Below are positions 48,491-58,300 of a stretch of 64,000 nucleotides of DNA, piece after piece. The notes beneath the pieces were generated by a model. The model ran no database searches. It had not been told where the DNA came from and saw only the letters and a list, made by a program, of their open reading frames with translations. The DNA is from PALSA-1006 sp964571195 (GTDB taxonomy: Bacteria > Pseudomonadota > Gammaproteobacteria > Burkholderiales > Gallionellaceae), in assembly GCA_964571195.1 (NCBI GenBank), contig CAZNAD010000011.1, positions 4,260 to 68,259 on the forward strand. The letters are read 5' to 3'. Position 1 is the first letter of the stretch, and each line of letters starts with the position of its first letter. The translations under genes and the position numbers were made by a program.

Positions 48491-50860
48491 CTAATTACCG
48501 CCTTTTTCTGCCAATTTACGCCAAGTCTCCACAACCGTATCTGGATTCAGCGACATACTCTGAATACCGGCACTCACCAGCCATTGCGCGAAATCGAAAT
48601 GGTCGGATGGCCCCTGACCGCAGATACCGACGTATTTATCCAAGCGGTTGCAGGTAGTGATCGCCATCTTGAGCAGCGCTTTCACCGCCGGATCACGCTC
48701 GTCGAAACGGTCCGCCACCAGACTGGAATCGCGATCCAATCCCAGTGTCAATTGGGTCAGGTCGTTGGAACCAATGGAGAAGCCGTCAAAATATTGCAGG
48801 AAATCCTCCGCCAGCAAGGCGTTGGACGGGATCTCGCACATCATGATGAGGCGCAAGCCTTTATCGCCGCGTTTCAAACCGTGTTTCTCCAGTGTGGCGA
48901 CGACTTCGCGCGCCTCACCCACCGTGCGCACGAACGGGATCATCAGCTCGACATTGGTGTAACCCAGTTTTTCGCGCACACGTTTCATCGCACGGCATTC
49001 CAGCTCGAAACAATCGCTGAAGTTCGCCGCCACATAACGCCCCGCGCCACGAAAACCGATCATCGGGTTCTCTTCCATCGGCTCGTAGATCTCGCCACCC
49101 AACAATTTGCGGTATTCGTTCGACTTGAAATCGGACATGCGCACGATCACCGGCTTCGGCCAGAACGCCGCCGCCAGCGTCGCCACCCCTTCGGTGATCT
49201 TTTCCACATAGAACTCTTCCGGGTCGGCATATCCCGCCGCACGCTTCATCACCGCATCGTGCAGCTTGCCGGGCAACTTGTCGTGCTCCAATACCGCTTT
49301 GGGATGGATACCGATCAGATTGTTGATGATGAATTCGAGACGCGCCAGACCGACCCCTGCCGACGGCAACTGGGCGAATTCGAACGCCAGCGTGGGATTG
49401 CCCACGTTAAGCATCAGCTTGACGGGGATAGGCGGCAACGCATCCTCGCTGTGCACCACCACCTCGAACGGCAATTTGCCGTGATAGACATAACCAGTAT
49501 CGCCTTCGGCACAGGACGCGGTGACGATTTCACCGTCCTGCAACGAAGTCGTGGCATGGCCGCAACCAACGATGGCCGGGATACCCAGTTCGCGCGCGAT
49601 GATCGCGGCATGGCAGGTACGTCCGCCGCGATTGGTGACGATGGCGGACGCCTTCTTCATCACTGGCTCCCAGTTCGGATCGGTCATGTCGGTGACCAGC
49701 ACATCACCAGCTTGCACCTTGTCCATCTCGGCGGTGCTAGCGACAATGCGCACCCGTCCCGTACCGATCTTCTGGCCAATGGCGCGACCCTCTGCCAGCA
49801 CATCACCGCGCTGCTGCAAACGATACTTCTCCGTACCGCCACCGCCCGTGTTCGACTTCACCGTTTCGGGACGCGCCTGCAGAATGTAGAGCTTGCCGTC
49901 CAGTCCGTCCTTGCCCCACTCGATATCCATCGGACGGCCATAGTGCTGTTCGATGGACACGGCATAACGCGCCAACTGCAACACGTCTGCATCACTCAGC
50001 GAGAAACGCGACTGATCGGCGACTGGCACCGGTTCAATACGACAAGAACGTCCGGCGGAACGCTGTTCGTCGAACACCATGCGCTGCTGCTTGGAACCCA
50101 GCGCACGGCGAATCACCGCAGGGAAACCCGCCGCCAGTTGCGGCTTGTGCACATAAAATTCGTCCGGGTTGACCGCACCCTGCACCACCATCTCACCCAG
50201 GCCGTAGGACGAGGTGATGAACACCGCATCGCGAAAACCGGATTCGGTATCCAGTGTAAACATCACCCCGGAAGCACCCAGATCAGAGCGCACCATGCGC
50301 TGCACACCGGCGGACAACGCCACATCGGCATGGGTGAAATCCTTGTGCACGCGATACGAGATGGCGCGGTCGTTATACAGCGACGCGAACACTTCGCGGA
50401 TCGCGTGCAGGATGTTTTCGATACCGTGGATATTGAGGAAGGTCTCCTGCTGCCCGGCGAACGAAGCGTCCGGCAAATCCTCCGCCGTGGCCGAAGAACG
50501 CACCGCGAAGCTGCCCTCGCCCGCTGCCGCGAGTTTGTCGTAGTGATTGCGTATCTCTTCTTCCAGGCGCTTGGGCAACGGTGCCTCGACGATCCAGCCG
50601 CGTATCTTGCGCCCCGCCTCGGCCAATGCTGTGACATCGTCCACATTCAGAGTGGACAGCGCCTGCTCGATGCGCTTGTCCAATCCGTCATTCGCCAGAA
50701 AGTCGCGATACGCCTGCGCCGTGGTGGCAAAGCCGCCAGGCACTTGCACACCGGACGAACTCAGATTGGAAATCATCTCGCCGAGCGAAGCGTTCTTTCC
50801 TCCCACCTCGGGAATATCGGCAATCCCCAAAGACTGGAATGGAATGACGTAAGGTTGCAT
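48491..50860 (-). CDS. ppsA: phosphoenolpyruvate synthase
   Basis: This 789-residue protein starts at ATG 50860 (MQPYVIPFQSLGIADIPEVGGKN) after CAGGAGAAGGCC. The ATP-grasp domain (~1-330), the phosphohistidine domain with GGRTCHAAIIARELGIPA, and the PEP/pyruvate barrel with GSNDLTQLTLGLDRDS and CGQGPSDHFDFAQWL are all present. It converts pyruvate plus ATP to PEP, AMP and phosphate, the first gluconeogenic step. It follows the rnf-PFOR genes after 82 nt in the same orientation. The regulator PpsR is not in the window. Confidence 0.97.
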   Translation of the reverse strand: MQPYVIPFQSLGIADIPEVGGKNASLGEMISNLSSSGVQVPGGFATTAQAYRDFLANDGLDKRIEQALSTLNVDDVTALAEAGRKIRGWIVEAPLPKRLEEEIRNHYDKLAAAGEGSFAVRSSATAEDLPDASFAGQQETFLNIHGIENILHAIREVFASLYNDRAISYRVHKDFTHADVALSAGVQRMVRSDLGASGVMFTLDTESGFRDAVFITSSYGLGEMVVQGAVNPDEFYVHKPQLAAGFPAVIRRALGSKQQRMVFDEQRSAGRSCRIEPVPVADQSRFSLSDADVLQLARYAVSIEQHYGRPMDIEWGKDGLDGKLYILQARPETVKSNTGGGGTEKYRLQQRGDVLAEGRAIGQKIGTGRVRIVASTAEMDKVQAGDVLVTDMTDPNWEPVMKKASAIVTNRGGRTCHAAIIARELGIPAIVGCGHATTSLQDGEIVTASCAEGDTGYVYHGKLPFEVVVHSEDALPPIPVKLMLNVGNPTLAFEFAQLPSAGVGLARLEFIINNLIGIHPKAVLEHDKLPGKLHDAVMKRAAGYADPEEFYVEKITEGVATLAAAFWPKPVIVRMSDFKSNEYRKLLGGEIYEPMEENPMIGFRGAGRYVAANFSDCFELECRAMKRVREKLGYTNVELMIPFVRTVGEAREVVATLEKHGLKRGDKGLRLIMMCEIPSNALLAEDFLQYFDGFSIGSNDLTQLTLGLDRDSSLVADRFDERDPAVKALLKMAITTCNRLDKYVGICGQGPSDHFDFAQWLVSAGIQSMSLNPDTVVETWRKLAEKGGN

Positions 50861-50896
50861 GGCCTTCTCCTGATTATGTTGAACTACGTTTCTTTT

Positions 50897-50920
50897 TTGC
50901 CGGATATTCCGATCCGGCAA
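50897..50920. other. hairpin between the rnf genes and ppsA
   Basis: TTGCCGGAT (50897-50905) and ATCCGGCAA (50912-50920) form a perfect 9-bp stem. On the minus strand it is followed by an A-run and not a T-run, so it is not a standard terminator; mRNA processing or attenuation is possible. Confidence 0.4.
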
Positions 50921-50942
50921 ATCCCCTAAAACCGATACCCGC

Positions 50943-51128
50943 TCAATGTTTCTCCCGCTTGCACTGAGCCTCGCCGCAACGCTTGTTACCGCAACCGCAG
51001 CCCTCACCTTCCTCGCGCAATGCGCCAAACTCGGGATGGCGCGCCGCGTAGCTTTTGGCAGCGGCACGTACCGTCAACCACCCCGCCAGCAAACCGAACA
51101 AAATCAAGATAACTTTGAGATAGATCAT
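50943..51128 (-). CDS. small Cys-rich membrane protein at the end of the rnf operon
   Basis: This 61-residue protein starts at ATG 51128, overlapping the rnfA stop by 4 nt. Residues 2-22 form one membrane helix (IYLKVILILFGLLAGWLTV). A basic segment follows, then a C-terminal cluster of four cysteines (GCGCGNKRCGEAQC). The layout, one helix plus a Cys cluster, recalls NqrM, the maturation factor that helps load iron between NqrD and NqrE, the homologues of RnfE/RnfA. Sequence similarity to NqrM is not evident by eye, so this is an analogy only. Confidence 0.75.
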   Translation of the reverse strand: MIYLKVILILFGLLAGWLTVRAAAKSYAARHPEFGALREEGEGCGCGNKRCGEAQCKREKH

Positions 51129-51709
51129 TCGCCCGCTCCCAGTCCGGCAAAGCCCATGAAGGTCAGCGACAGCAGACCAGCCAAAATCAGCGACAGCGCG
51201 GTGCCCTGCACCAGTGTCGGCACATTGGCCAGTTGCAGGCGCTCGCGCAGCGAGGCCATCAACACCAGCGCCAGCGTGAAACCCGCACCGCCTGCGAACG
51301 AGAAAGTCAGCGATTGCGCCAGACTGTATTCGCGCGCGGTCTGGAACAGCGCCACGCCCAGCACCGCGCAGTTGGTCGTGATCAGCGGCAGATAGATACC
51401 GAGTGCGCGGAACAGCGCGGGGCTGTATTTCTTCATCACCATCTCGACCAGTTGCACCGAGGACGCGATCACCACGATGTAGGAGATCAGGCGCAGGAAG
51501 TCGAGGCCAAAATAACTCAGCACCACATTCAGGCCATAGGCGCATAACGAAGCCACCAGCATCACAAAGGTGGTCGCCACACCCATCGGGAAAGCCGTAT
51601 CCAATCGCCCCGACACGCCAAGGAACGGACACAGACCGAGAAAGGTCGCCAGCACGAAATTGTTGGCCAGCAAGGTGCTGATAAAGATCAGGCTCAAGGA
51701 ATCATTCAT
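51125..51709 (-). CDS. rnfA: Rnf complex subunit RnfA
   Basis: This 194-residue protein starts at ATG 51709 after AAGGAG. It has six membrane helices with the family motifs ANNFVLATFLGLCPFLGVS and LPLITTNCAVLGVAL. The conserved Cys residues in these two motifs, together with those of RnfE, hold an Fe-S centre inside the membrane in Rnf/Nqr. It overlaps rnfE by 4 nt. Confidence 0.96.
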   Translation of the reverse strand: MNDSLSLIFISTLLANNFVLATFLGLCPFLGVSGRLDTAFPMGVATTFVMLVASLCAYGLNVVLSYFGLDFLRLISYIVVIASSVQLVEMVMKKYSPALFRALGIYLPLITTNCAVLGVALFQTAREYSLAQSLTFSFAGGAGFTLALVLMASLRERLQLANVPTLVQGTALSLILAGLLSLTFMGFAGLGAGE

Positions 51710-52338
51710 GCTTTTTCTCCTTCCGTTGCCGCTTTGCGGCTGCGCAGCAACGAGAACAATAGTAGCCAACCACCCAGCACGAAGAAGCCACCCGGCGGCA
51801 ATACCATCACCACCCACGGTTGAAAATGCTCGCCGAACAATGAAATGCCGAACAGCTTGCCCGCACCGAGTATCTCGCGCGTCGCTCCCAAGGCGAGTAG
51901 GCCGATGGTAAAACCAAGCCCCATGCCCAGCGCGTTGATGCCCGATTTAAGCGGCGGATTCTTGGAAGCGTGCGCCTCAGCACGACCGAGAATGATGCAA
52001 TTCACCACAATCAGCTGGATGAACGCACCCAAAGCGTCATACAACGCCAGACTGACCGCCTGGATCAGATAATCGACCAGCGTGACAAAGGTCGCGATGA
52101 TCACGATGTAGGTAGCGATACGCACTTCCTTGGGTACCACATTGCGCACCAGCGACACCAGCAGGCAAGAACTGACCAGCACAAAGGTGGTAGCCAATCC
52201 CATCGAGATCGCATTCATGGCAGAGACCGTAACGGCCAGCGTCGGGCACATGCCCAGCACCATCACGAACACCGGGTTCTGACGCCACACACCTTCCATG
52301 AAGGTATCGAAAGTGATCGCTTGATCGGCTTGGCTCAT
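51706..52338 (-). CDS. rnfE: Rnf complex subunit RnfE
   Basis: This 210-residue protein has six membrane helices, with VWRQNPVFVMVLGMCPTLAVT and FIQLIVVNCIILGRAEAHAS, including the pair of cysteines matching those in RnfA. It is translationally coupled to rnfG (overlap at 52335-52338) and rnfA. Confidence 0.96.
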   Translation of the reverse strand: MSQADQAITFDTFMEGVWRQNPVFVMVLGMCPTLAVTVSAMNAISMGLATTFVLVSSCLLVSLVRNVVPKEVRIATYIVIIATFVTLVDYLIQAVSLALYDALGAFIQLIVVNCIILGRAEAHASKNPPLKSGINALGMGLGFTIGLLALGATREILGAGKLFGISLFGEHFQPWVVMVLPPGGFFVLGGWLLLFSLLRSRKAATEGEKA

Positions 52339-53006
52339 GGCTGCAACTCCTTGATATGCGGTACCAGCAAAGGCATCAGTTTCTGCGCGCTGTCATTGAT
52401 GCCGCGTCCGACCGCTTTGGAAGTCACGGTGGCACCGGCGATGGCGTCGATCTGCCAGGGGGCGGTCTTGCTGCCGTGCTTGACGACCTTCACCGCATTG
52501 GCCAGCGCCGTCATCTCGGCATTCACGCGCACGTCCAGTGCCTCGAAGTTCTTCAGAAAGGCCTGGTCGGTGATGATCTTGTCGCCGATACCAGGCGTCT
52601 CGCGCATGGACACCACCCCGATGCCGATGATGCACTGGCACTTCGCGTCATAGCCATACAGCACGCGCACGGTATCAGCGTAACCCTTGCCTGCCGCCTC
52701 GGCAGCGATACCCTTGAGTCCGCCGGACTGGTCATAGGCGGCATAGAATTTCACGCCACCTTCCGGCATGGCACCGGTCAAGGGCTGAATGCCTGTAGGC
52801 GTTGCGGCGTATTCACGCACGCTGGCTGCCCCCGGTAGCACCTTGAACACCGCGCGTTCCAATGTGATGCGCTTGTTCTCGGCGATAGCATCCTGCGTGC
52901 CTTCGAAAGCGCCGACGATGAGCACGCCGCAGATGCTGGAGACCAGCACCATGGTGGCGATCATCTTGCTGCCGGGGGTAGTCTGAACTGGAGTCTGCTC
53001 GCTCAT
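52335..53006 (-). CDS. rnfG: Rnf complex subunit RnfG (covalent FMN)
   Basis: This 223-residue protein starts at ATG 53006 after AAGGAAAG, overlapping the rnfD stop (ATGA). One N-terminal helix (15-37), then a periplasmic FMN-binding domain. The flavinylation sequence is AIAGATVTSKAVG, with the Thr of GAT as FMN acceptor. An extra Cys-x-Cys (DAKCQCIIG) lies in the domain. The flavin transferase ApbE needed for FMN attachment is not in the window. Confidence 0.95.
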   Translation of the reverse strand: MSEQTPVQTTPGSKMIATMVLVSSICGVLIVGAFEGTQDAIAENKRITLERAVFKVLPGAASVREYAATPTGIQPLTGAMPEGGVKFYAAYDQSGGLKGIAAEAAGKGYADTVRVLYGYDAKCQCIIGIGVVSMRETPGIGDKIITDQAFLKNFEALDVRVNAEMTALANAVKVVKHGSKTAPWQIDAIAGATVTSKAVGRGINDSAQKLMPLLVPHIKELQP

Positions 53007-54043
53007 TTTTTCTTTCCTTGCTGGCGCGTACCGAACACGCGCGGTTGCGTGTAACGGTCGATGAACGGGGTCAGCGCGTTGCCGAGCAGGATGGCATACA
53101 TGACACCTTCGGTCAGGCCACCGAAATAACGGATCATCACCGTCACCACACCGATCACCGCACCGTATATCCACACGCCTACCGGTGTCACCGGCGAGGT
53201 CGCCATGTCGGTCGCCATATACACCGCACCCAGCATCAGGCCGCCGGACAACAGCACGAAGATCGGTGCCGGATAATGCGCGGGATCGTACAACTGGAAC
53301 AGCCAAGCGGTGAATGCCGCCGAGGCCAGCACCGCCACCGGGATGCGCCAGTCCATGAATTTGCGCGCGGCCAGGTAGGCACCACACAGCAGAATCAGGA
53401 TGGCCGAAGTCTCACCCGCAGAAGCGGTCACGACACCAGTCAGTAGATCATTGACTGAGGCAACCACGTTTTCGAATTTCCAACGCGCCAGCGGCGTCGC
53501 ACCGCTGAAGGCATCCACGGCTTGCAGCTTGACCCACTCAACGATATCGGGTGGCATCATCAGCGGCGCAGTCAGTGTGGTCGGCACGAATTCGCTGAAA
53601 CGGTTCGGCGAGAACGCAGGCACCCAAGTCGTGATCGCGACTGGAAAGGCGGCCTGTACGAAAGCACGACCGATCAAAGCCGGATTGAACACGTTGTAGC
53701 CCAGTCCGCCGAACAGCGCCTTGCCGATGGCGATGGCGACAAAACCGGCCACCACCGCCATCCACAACGGGAAGGCGGGCGGCAAGGTCAGGCCGAGCAA
53801 AATACCGGTGATGGTGGCGCTCCAGTCGTTCAGCGTGCTCGGCTGGCTGGCAGCACGGTTGAGCAGCCGCTCGGTGAGCAAACAAGTGGCGGTGACGGTA
53901 AGCAGCAAAACCAATGACGACAGGCCGTATTGCCAGATCGAGAAGGCGCAGATCGGCAGCATCGACAGCACCACGTGCTTCATGATGCGCTCCACACTGC
54001 GGTCACTGACCAGATGAGGCGAGGTACGAAGTTCCATACTCAT
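53003..54043 (-). CDS. rnfD: Rnf complex subunit RnfD
   Basis: This 346-residue protein starts at ATG 54043, overlapping the rnfC stop. It has about nine to ten membrane helices and ELRTSPHLVSDRSVERIM at the N-terminus. The periplasmic-side region DAFSGATPLARWK contains the SGAT flavinylation site (covalent FMN), and VYMATDMATSPVTPVG is conserved. It is part of the ion-translocating core. Confidence 0.96.
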   Translation of the reverse strand: MSMELRTSPHLVSDRSVERIMKHVVLSMLPICAFSIWQYGLSSLVLLLTVTATCLLTERLLNRAASQPSTLNDWSATITGILLGLTLPPAFPLWMAVVAGFVAIAIGKALFGGLGYNVFNPALIGRAFVQAAFPVAITTWVPAFSPNRFSEFVPTTLTAPLMMPPDIVEWVKLQAVDAFSGATPLARWKFENVVASVNDLLTGVVTASAGETSAILILLCGAYLAARKFMDWRIPVAVLASAAFTAWLFQLYDPAHYPAPIFVLLSGGLMLGAVYMATDMATSPVTPVGVWIYGAVIGVVTVMIRYFGGLTEGVMYAILLGNALTPFIDRYTQPRVFGTRQQGKKK

Positions 54044-55374
54044 GCCGTTGCCCTTTCGCGGTTGACCGCTTTCGCGATACGGAACTGCTGCACCAGCGGG
54101 ATATGCGACGGGCAGACATAACTGCAACAGCCGCACTCGAAACAACGATCCAGATTGTAGCGCTCGGCCATCACTTCGTATTCGCGTTTCGCGGCGAGCA
54201 AGCCGAGTTGCGAAGGATTGAGGAACTTGGGGCACACGTTCAGACATTCGCCACACTTGATGCAGGCATAGGTGCGTTGCGCTTCCGCTGCTGACTCGGC
54301 AAACGCGAGCACGCCCGATGTGCCCTTGGTGACCGGCACATCCAGCGATGCAACGGTCATGCCCATCATCGGCCCGCCAAGGATGATCTCCTTCGCGCTA
54401 CTGGAAGCCCCCACCTGCTCCAACACAAAGCGCAGCGGTGTGCCGATGGGTACAATGTAGTTACCGGGCTTTTTCACTGCCGGCCCCGCCACGGTCAGCA
54501 CGCGCTCGACCATACCCTCACCCGCCGGCAACAAGCGACCGAGATAGGCCAGCGTCATCACATTATTCATCAGCACACCGATAGAGGACGGGCGCTGTCC
54601 GGCGGGAATCTCGCGCCCCAATAAGGCGTAGATGATGGTGTCTTCCGCACCCTGCGGGTATTTGGTTTCCAGCGCCTGCACGGTGATCGTCCCGTCGGCT
54701 GGCAAGGCAGCCTGAATCGCAGCGATGGCGTCCGGCTTGTTATCCTCGACACCGATGATGGCGCGCGGCGCACCACTGATCTTCATGGCATAACCGATTC
54801 CGCGCAGCATATCCTGAGTGCGTTCCACCATGATACGGTGGTCACAAGTCAGGAAGGGTTCACATTCCGCGCCGTTGACCACCAGTGTATCGATCACAGT
54901 ATCCGGTGGCACACTCAATTTCACGTGTGCAGGGAAGGTCGCGCCGCCCAGACCGGAGATCCCGGTCTGCTGGATGGCGGCCAGCAGTTCCTTCTTGTCC
55001 ATCGCCTCGATGTCGCGCGGCGCACTCACCTGCACTTGCTGACTGTCGGCTTCGTACACACGGATAGTGACGGAATCCACCATCTTGCCGTTGGCCGCAA
55101 GCATCGCTCCGACAGCCTCGACCACGCCGGTCGCGGGGGCATGTACCGGCAACGACATCAGGCCGTCTGCCGTAGCGATGAGCTGGCCGCGCAACACCTC
55201 CTGCCCGACATTCACGCAACACAGCGCCGGTTTACCGATGTGCTGTGACAGCGGCACAACCAGACGCGGCGCGAACGCCATACGCCTGATCGGCAGACTC
55301 CCGGTCTCCTTGTGGTAAGCCGGGTGTATACCGTGCTCGAAGGTCGCAGCGCGTTTCAAGAAAGGCAGTCTCAT
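54040..55374 (-). CDS. rnfC: Rnf complex subunit RnfC
   Basis: This 444-residue protein starts at ATG 55374 (MRLPFLKRAATFEHGIHPAY) after GAGGTGAAT. It has the NADH/FMN-binding region GLGGATFPAHVKLS, AECEPFLTCDHRIM and KYPQGAEDTII. Two C-terminal [4Fe-4S] motifs follow (CIKCGECLNVCPKFLNP and CFECGCCSYVCPSHIPL). It is the short, Clostridium-like form without the long Ala-rich C-terminal tail of enteric RsxC. It starts 7 nt after the oxidoreductase gene. Confidence 0.96.
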   Translation of the reverse strand: MRLPFLKRAATFEHGIHPAYHKETGSLPIRRMAFAPRLVVPLSQHIGKPALCCVNVGQEVLRGQLIATADGLMSLPVHAPATGVVEAVGAMLAANGKMVDSVTIRVYEADSQQVQVSAPRDIEAMDKKELLAAIQQTGISGLGGATFPAHVKLSVPPDTVIDTLVVNGAECEPFLTCDHRIMVERTQDMLRGIGYAMKISGAPRAIIGVEDNKPDAIAAIQAALPADGTITVQALETKYPQGAEDTIIYALLGREIPAGQRPSSIGVLMNNVMTLAYLGRLLPAGEGMVERVLTVAGPAVKKPGNYIVPIGTPLRFVLEQVGASSSAKEIILGGPMMGMTVASLDVPVTKGTSGVLAFAESAAEAQRTYACIKCGECLNVCPKFLNPSQLGLLAAKREYEVMAERYNLDRCFECGCCSYVCPSHIPLVQQFRIAKAVNRERATA

Positions 55375-55381
55375 ATTCACC

Positions 55382-58300
55382 TCAATTGAACTTGGCTGCA
55401 CGCGCCTTCAATTTATCAAGGTTCGGTTCGCTCATGTTCCAGGGGGTTCCGGGGTGGATGACACCGGCGGTACATTTTTCCGCCGCCTTAACGATGTCCA
55501 GATAACTGCCCGCCTTCGGGTTGAGAACGATGATTTTTTTCGCTTCATTGTAGCCAAATACCTTGGGGTTGATATTGAGACATTCGTCGCAGGCCGTGCA
55601 TTCCGGCGTATCGATCCATACCGGTTCGTAGCCATCGGCATTTGCGGCAACCGAAGTAGCGATCGACGCAGCCTGTACCGTCGGACTGCCGCCACTGAGA
55701 CCAGAGGAAAGTTGCTGGATCAGCTCCTGACGCACTCGATTGGCGATCACAGTCTCGTCCGTTGCCAAACCCGCACTGCGGTTGATGCCTGCCACATCCT
55801 TGAGCTGCTTCCAGAACTGCATGCGTTCTTCGCAGGAACGCACCATCTCCACCGAGGTCAGTACACGCATCAGACGCTGCTTCTTGTCCACCGCCCAGAT
55901 GAACGGGAACTTGCCGTCGCGCTCGTCCTCGGACATGCCAAGGAAGTCGGCCAGCAGCACCATGTCGTCGTTCCAGGTCTCCGGTGGGGCCTTTTTGAAT
56001 TGCTTGGCGAAGCGACCTTCGGAGAGAGCGAAGTCGGCGAAAGTCATCGGTAGCGTCATGCTCTTCTTCTCGCCGTCTTCCAGGTACTCAAGCTTGTAGC
56101 TCACCCAGTCACCATCCAGCGATGGGTTGCCTTCGAGCGAGGTGCATTCGGAGAAGGTCACGCCTGCATCCGGGTTGAAGCGGAACAGCGGGAAAGCGCG
56201 CGACTCCACCGCCATCTTGCTCTGTGCCACGGCACTGTTATCGCCCACGCCGTGCTCCGGCGGGCACACTGCGTACACGTTGAACAATGCCGGACGGCGA
56301 CTATTGATACCGTCGATGAAGCTCTCCAGCATGTGCGTGATGTTCCCTTGCGACAACTGCGCCACATAAGAAGTGCGGTGCGCCATACCGATCACGCTGA
56401 TTTCTTTGCGCTTCTCGGTCTTGCCGTGCTTGCTTGCGCCGTAGGGCGACATGTCGGCCACCTGGCCGATGAAACCCGAGGTGCAAGCCTGGCCGCCGGT
56501 GTTGGAATACACCTGTGTATCGACGATCAGTATCTTGATCGGTTTGCCTGCCATCAGTGCGCGCGACAGATTCTGGAAGCCGATGTCGAACATCGCACCG
56601 TCACCGCCCAGCGATACCACCGGCGGACACAGATGCCACTCCTCGTCGCAGAACTGTTCCCAGTTGAAGCGTGCGAAGAAATCGTCCTGTTCGGCTGGCT
56701 CGTAGCCGCCGGACAACTCCTGCTCGACCTGACGGACAACCTTGAAGCCTTCGGCCATCTTGGCCATGTGCCCCTCGAACACGCCCATCGCGACCGATGG
56801 CGAATCCTGGAACAGATGCGAAGTCCAGGGGAATGGATAGGGATTGAACGGGAAGGTCGATGCCCACACCGAGGTACAACCGGTAGAGTTGACCACGCCC
56901 ATTTCGGCGCGCCCCTTCTTGCTCGGACCTTCCATATAGCGCCAGCGCAGATCTTTCAGCTTGTCCAGCATCTGGCTCACGCGCTTCAGCCATTGCGGAT
57001 CGATAGGCTGGCCGGGATGTTTGGCCAGCAGGCTCTCAGACAGATTCGCCAAGGTAAGGTCGTGCCCCTTGTTGGCTTGCACCGCATCCATCAAGGCCTG
57101 CGTATCGGTCAGATCGACCGTACTGCTGAGCTTGGTACGGATATGACCTTCCAGATCAGCGATCAGCTTGTCCAGCTTGGCGACGAACCTCTTCACGCGC
57201 GGCTGTTGCAATGCGGTCACGGTGCTGGTGAACAGATGGATGGTGCCCTTTTCGCCGCAACCCAGACAGGCACCATCGCCGCTGACCATAGACATGTAGT
57301 TGTGCTTATCCAGCAACAAGGTCTCCAGTGCACCGACCTTCTCGTCGAGATCGTCGATACGGCTATATTGCGCCGGAGTGGTTGGCAGATTGAGCCAGAA
57401 ATTCCAGTCATGCCGCAAGTCGGCAATCGACTCTTTGGTCTGGGTGACCATCTTCAGTGCATCGTCTCCGCACACATCCACGCACAGCGCGCAGCCCTTG
57501 CAAGTGTTAGGGTTGATGGTGATGGAGAACAGCCCCCCAGCGCCCTTCTCTTTTTTTTCTTTCTGCGTCCAGTAAGGTTTGGTGGTAGCGAACTTGAAAC
57601 CACCTAGCTCGGCGCGCAGCAGGTTCAATTCGGCTTCCAGTTTGATACGCTCCTCGCCCTGTGCGGCATCTTCGGCAAACGCCTCGGTGATGGCACCGGC
57701 CAGCAAGGCACGTACATCCAGGCCGTCCTTATCAAGCGAACCGCGCAGCTTCTTCTCGATGGCACGGCTGAATTTGCGCAGGAATCTCGTCGGACGTCCG
57801 CCGACCTCGATATTCTGGATGGCAGTATTGAGTACATCGGCGGGTGTCGAGACCAGACCGGGAATGGCGCTATCCGGGCATGAGGTGAAGCAGTTACCGC
57901 AGGCGGTACAGTTCTCTGCTTTCCATTCTGGATGTTCGAAACGCACACCGGTCATGTCGCGGTAAACGCCGGTCACGGCGGGGATCACAGACAATCCCAT
58001 GAACGGATCGACCAGATTGCCGGAGCCTTCACCCTTCATATAGAAGCTGCCGGTCTGCTCCCAGAAGCGGTGTACGTCAGAGACCCCGCCATCTCCTTCA
58101 GGCAAACGCTTGAGCATGATCGGCAACGAAGCAGCTGCTTTCCCTGCCGCTTGCGCACGCTGACCGACCTTCATCTGCTCCGGCTTGATCTCGTGCATTT
58201 CTTCATAGCCGCGCCGTACCACGCGCAGATTGTCCTCGACGATGCGTTTGCCCTTCTTACCGAACTTGGCTTCGAGCTGACTCTCGATGGCGGCGAACAG

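Noticed and set aside
50897..50920. Terminator between the rnf genes and ppsA.
   Set aside because: The hairpin is followed by an A-run on the transcribed strand, not a T-run.
48443..50929. An 828-codon open frame on the plus strand opposite ppsA.
   Set aside because: It mirrors ppsA, is rich in His/Arg/Gln as expected from an antisense GC-rich frame, has no ribosome-binding site and no recognisable motif.
50943..55374. Na+-NQR operon instead of Rnf.
   Set aside because: RnfB- and RnfC-type ferredoxin motifs are present and there is no NqrF flavin/NADH domain or Fe-S-free NqrA.
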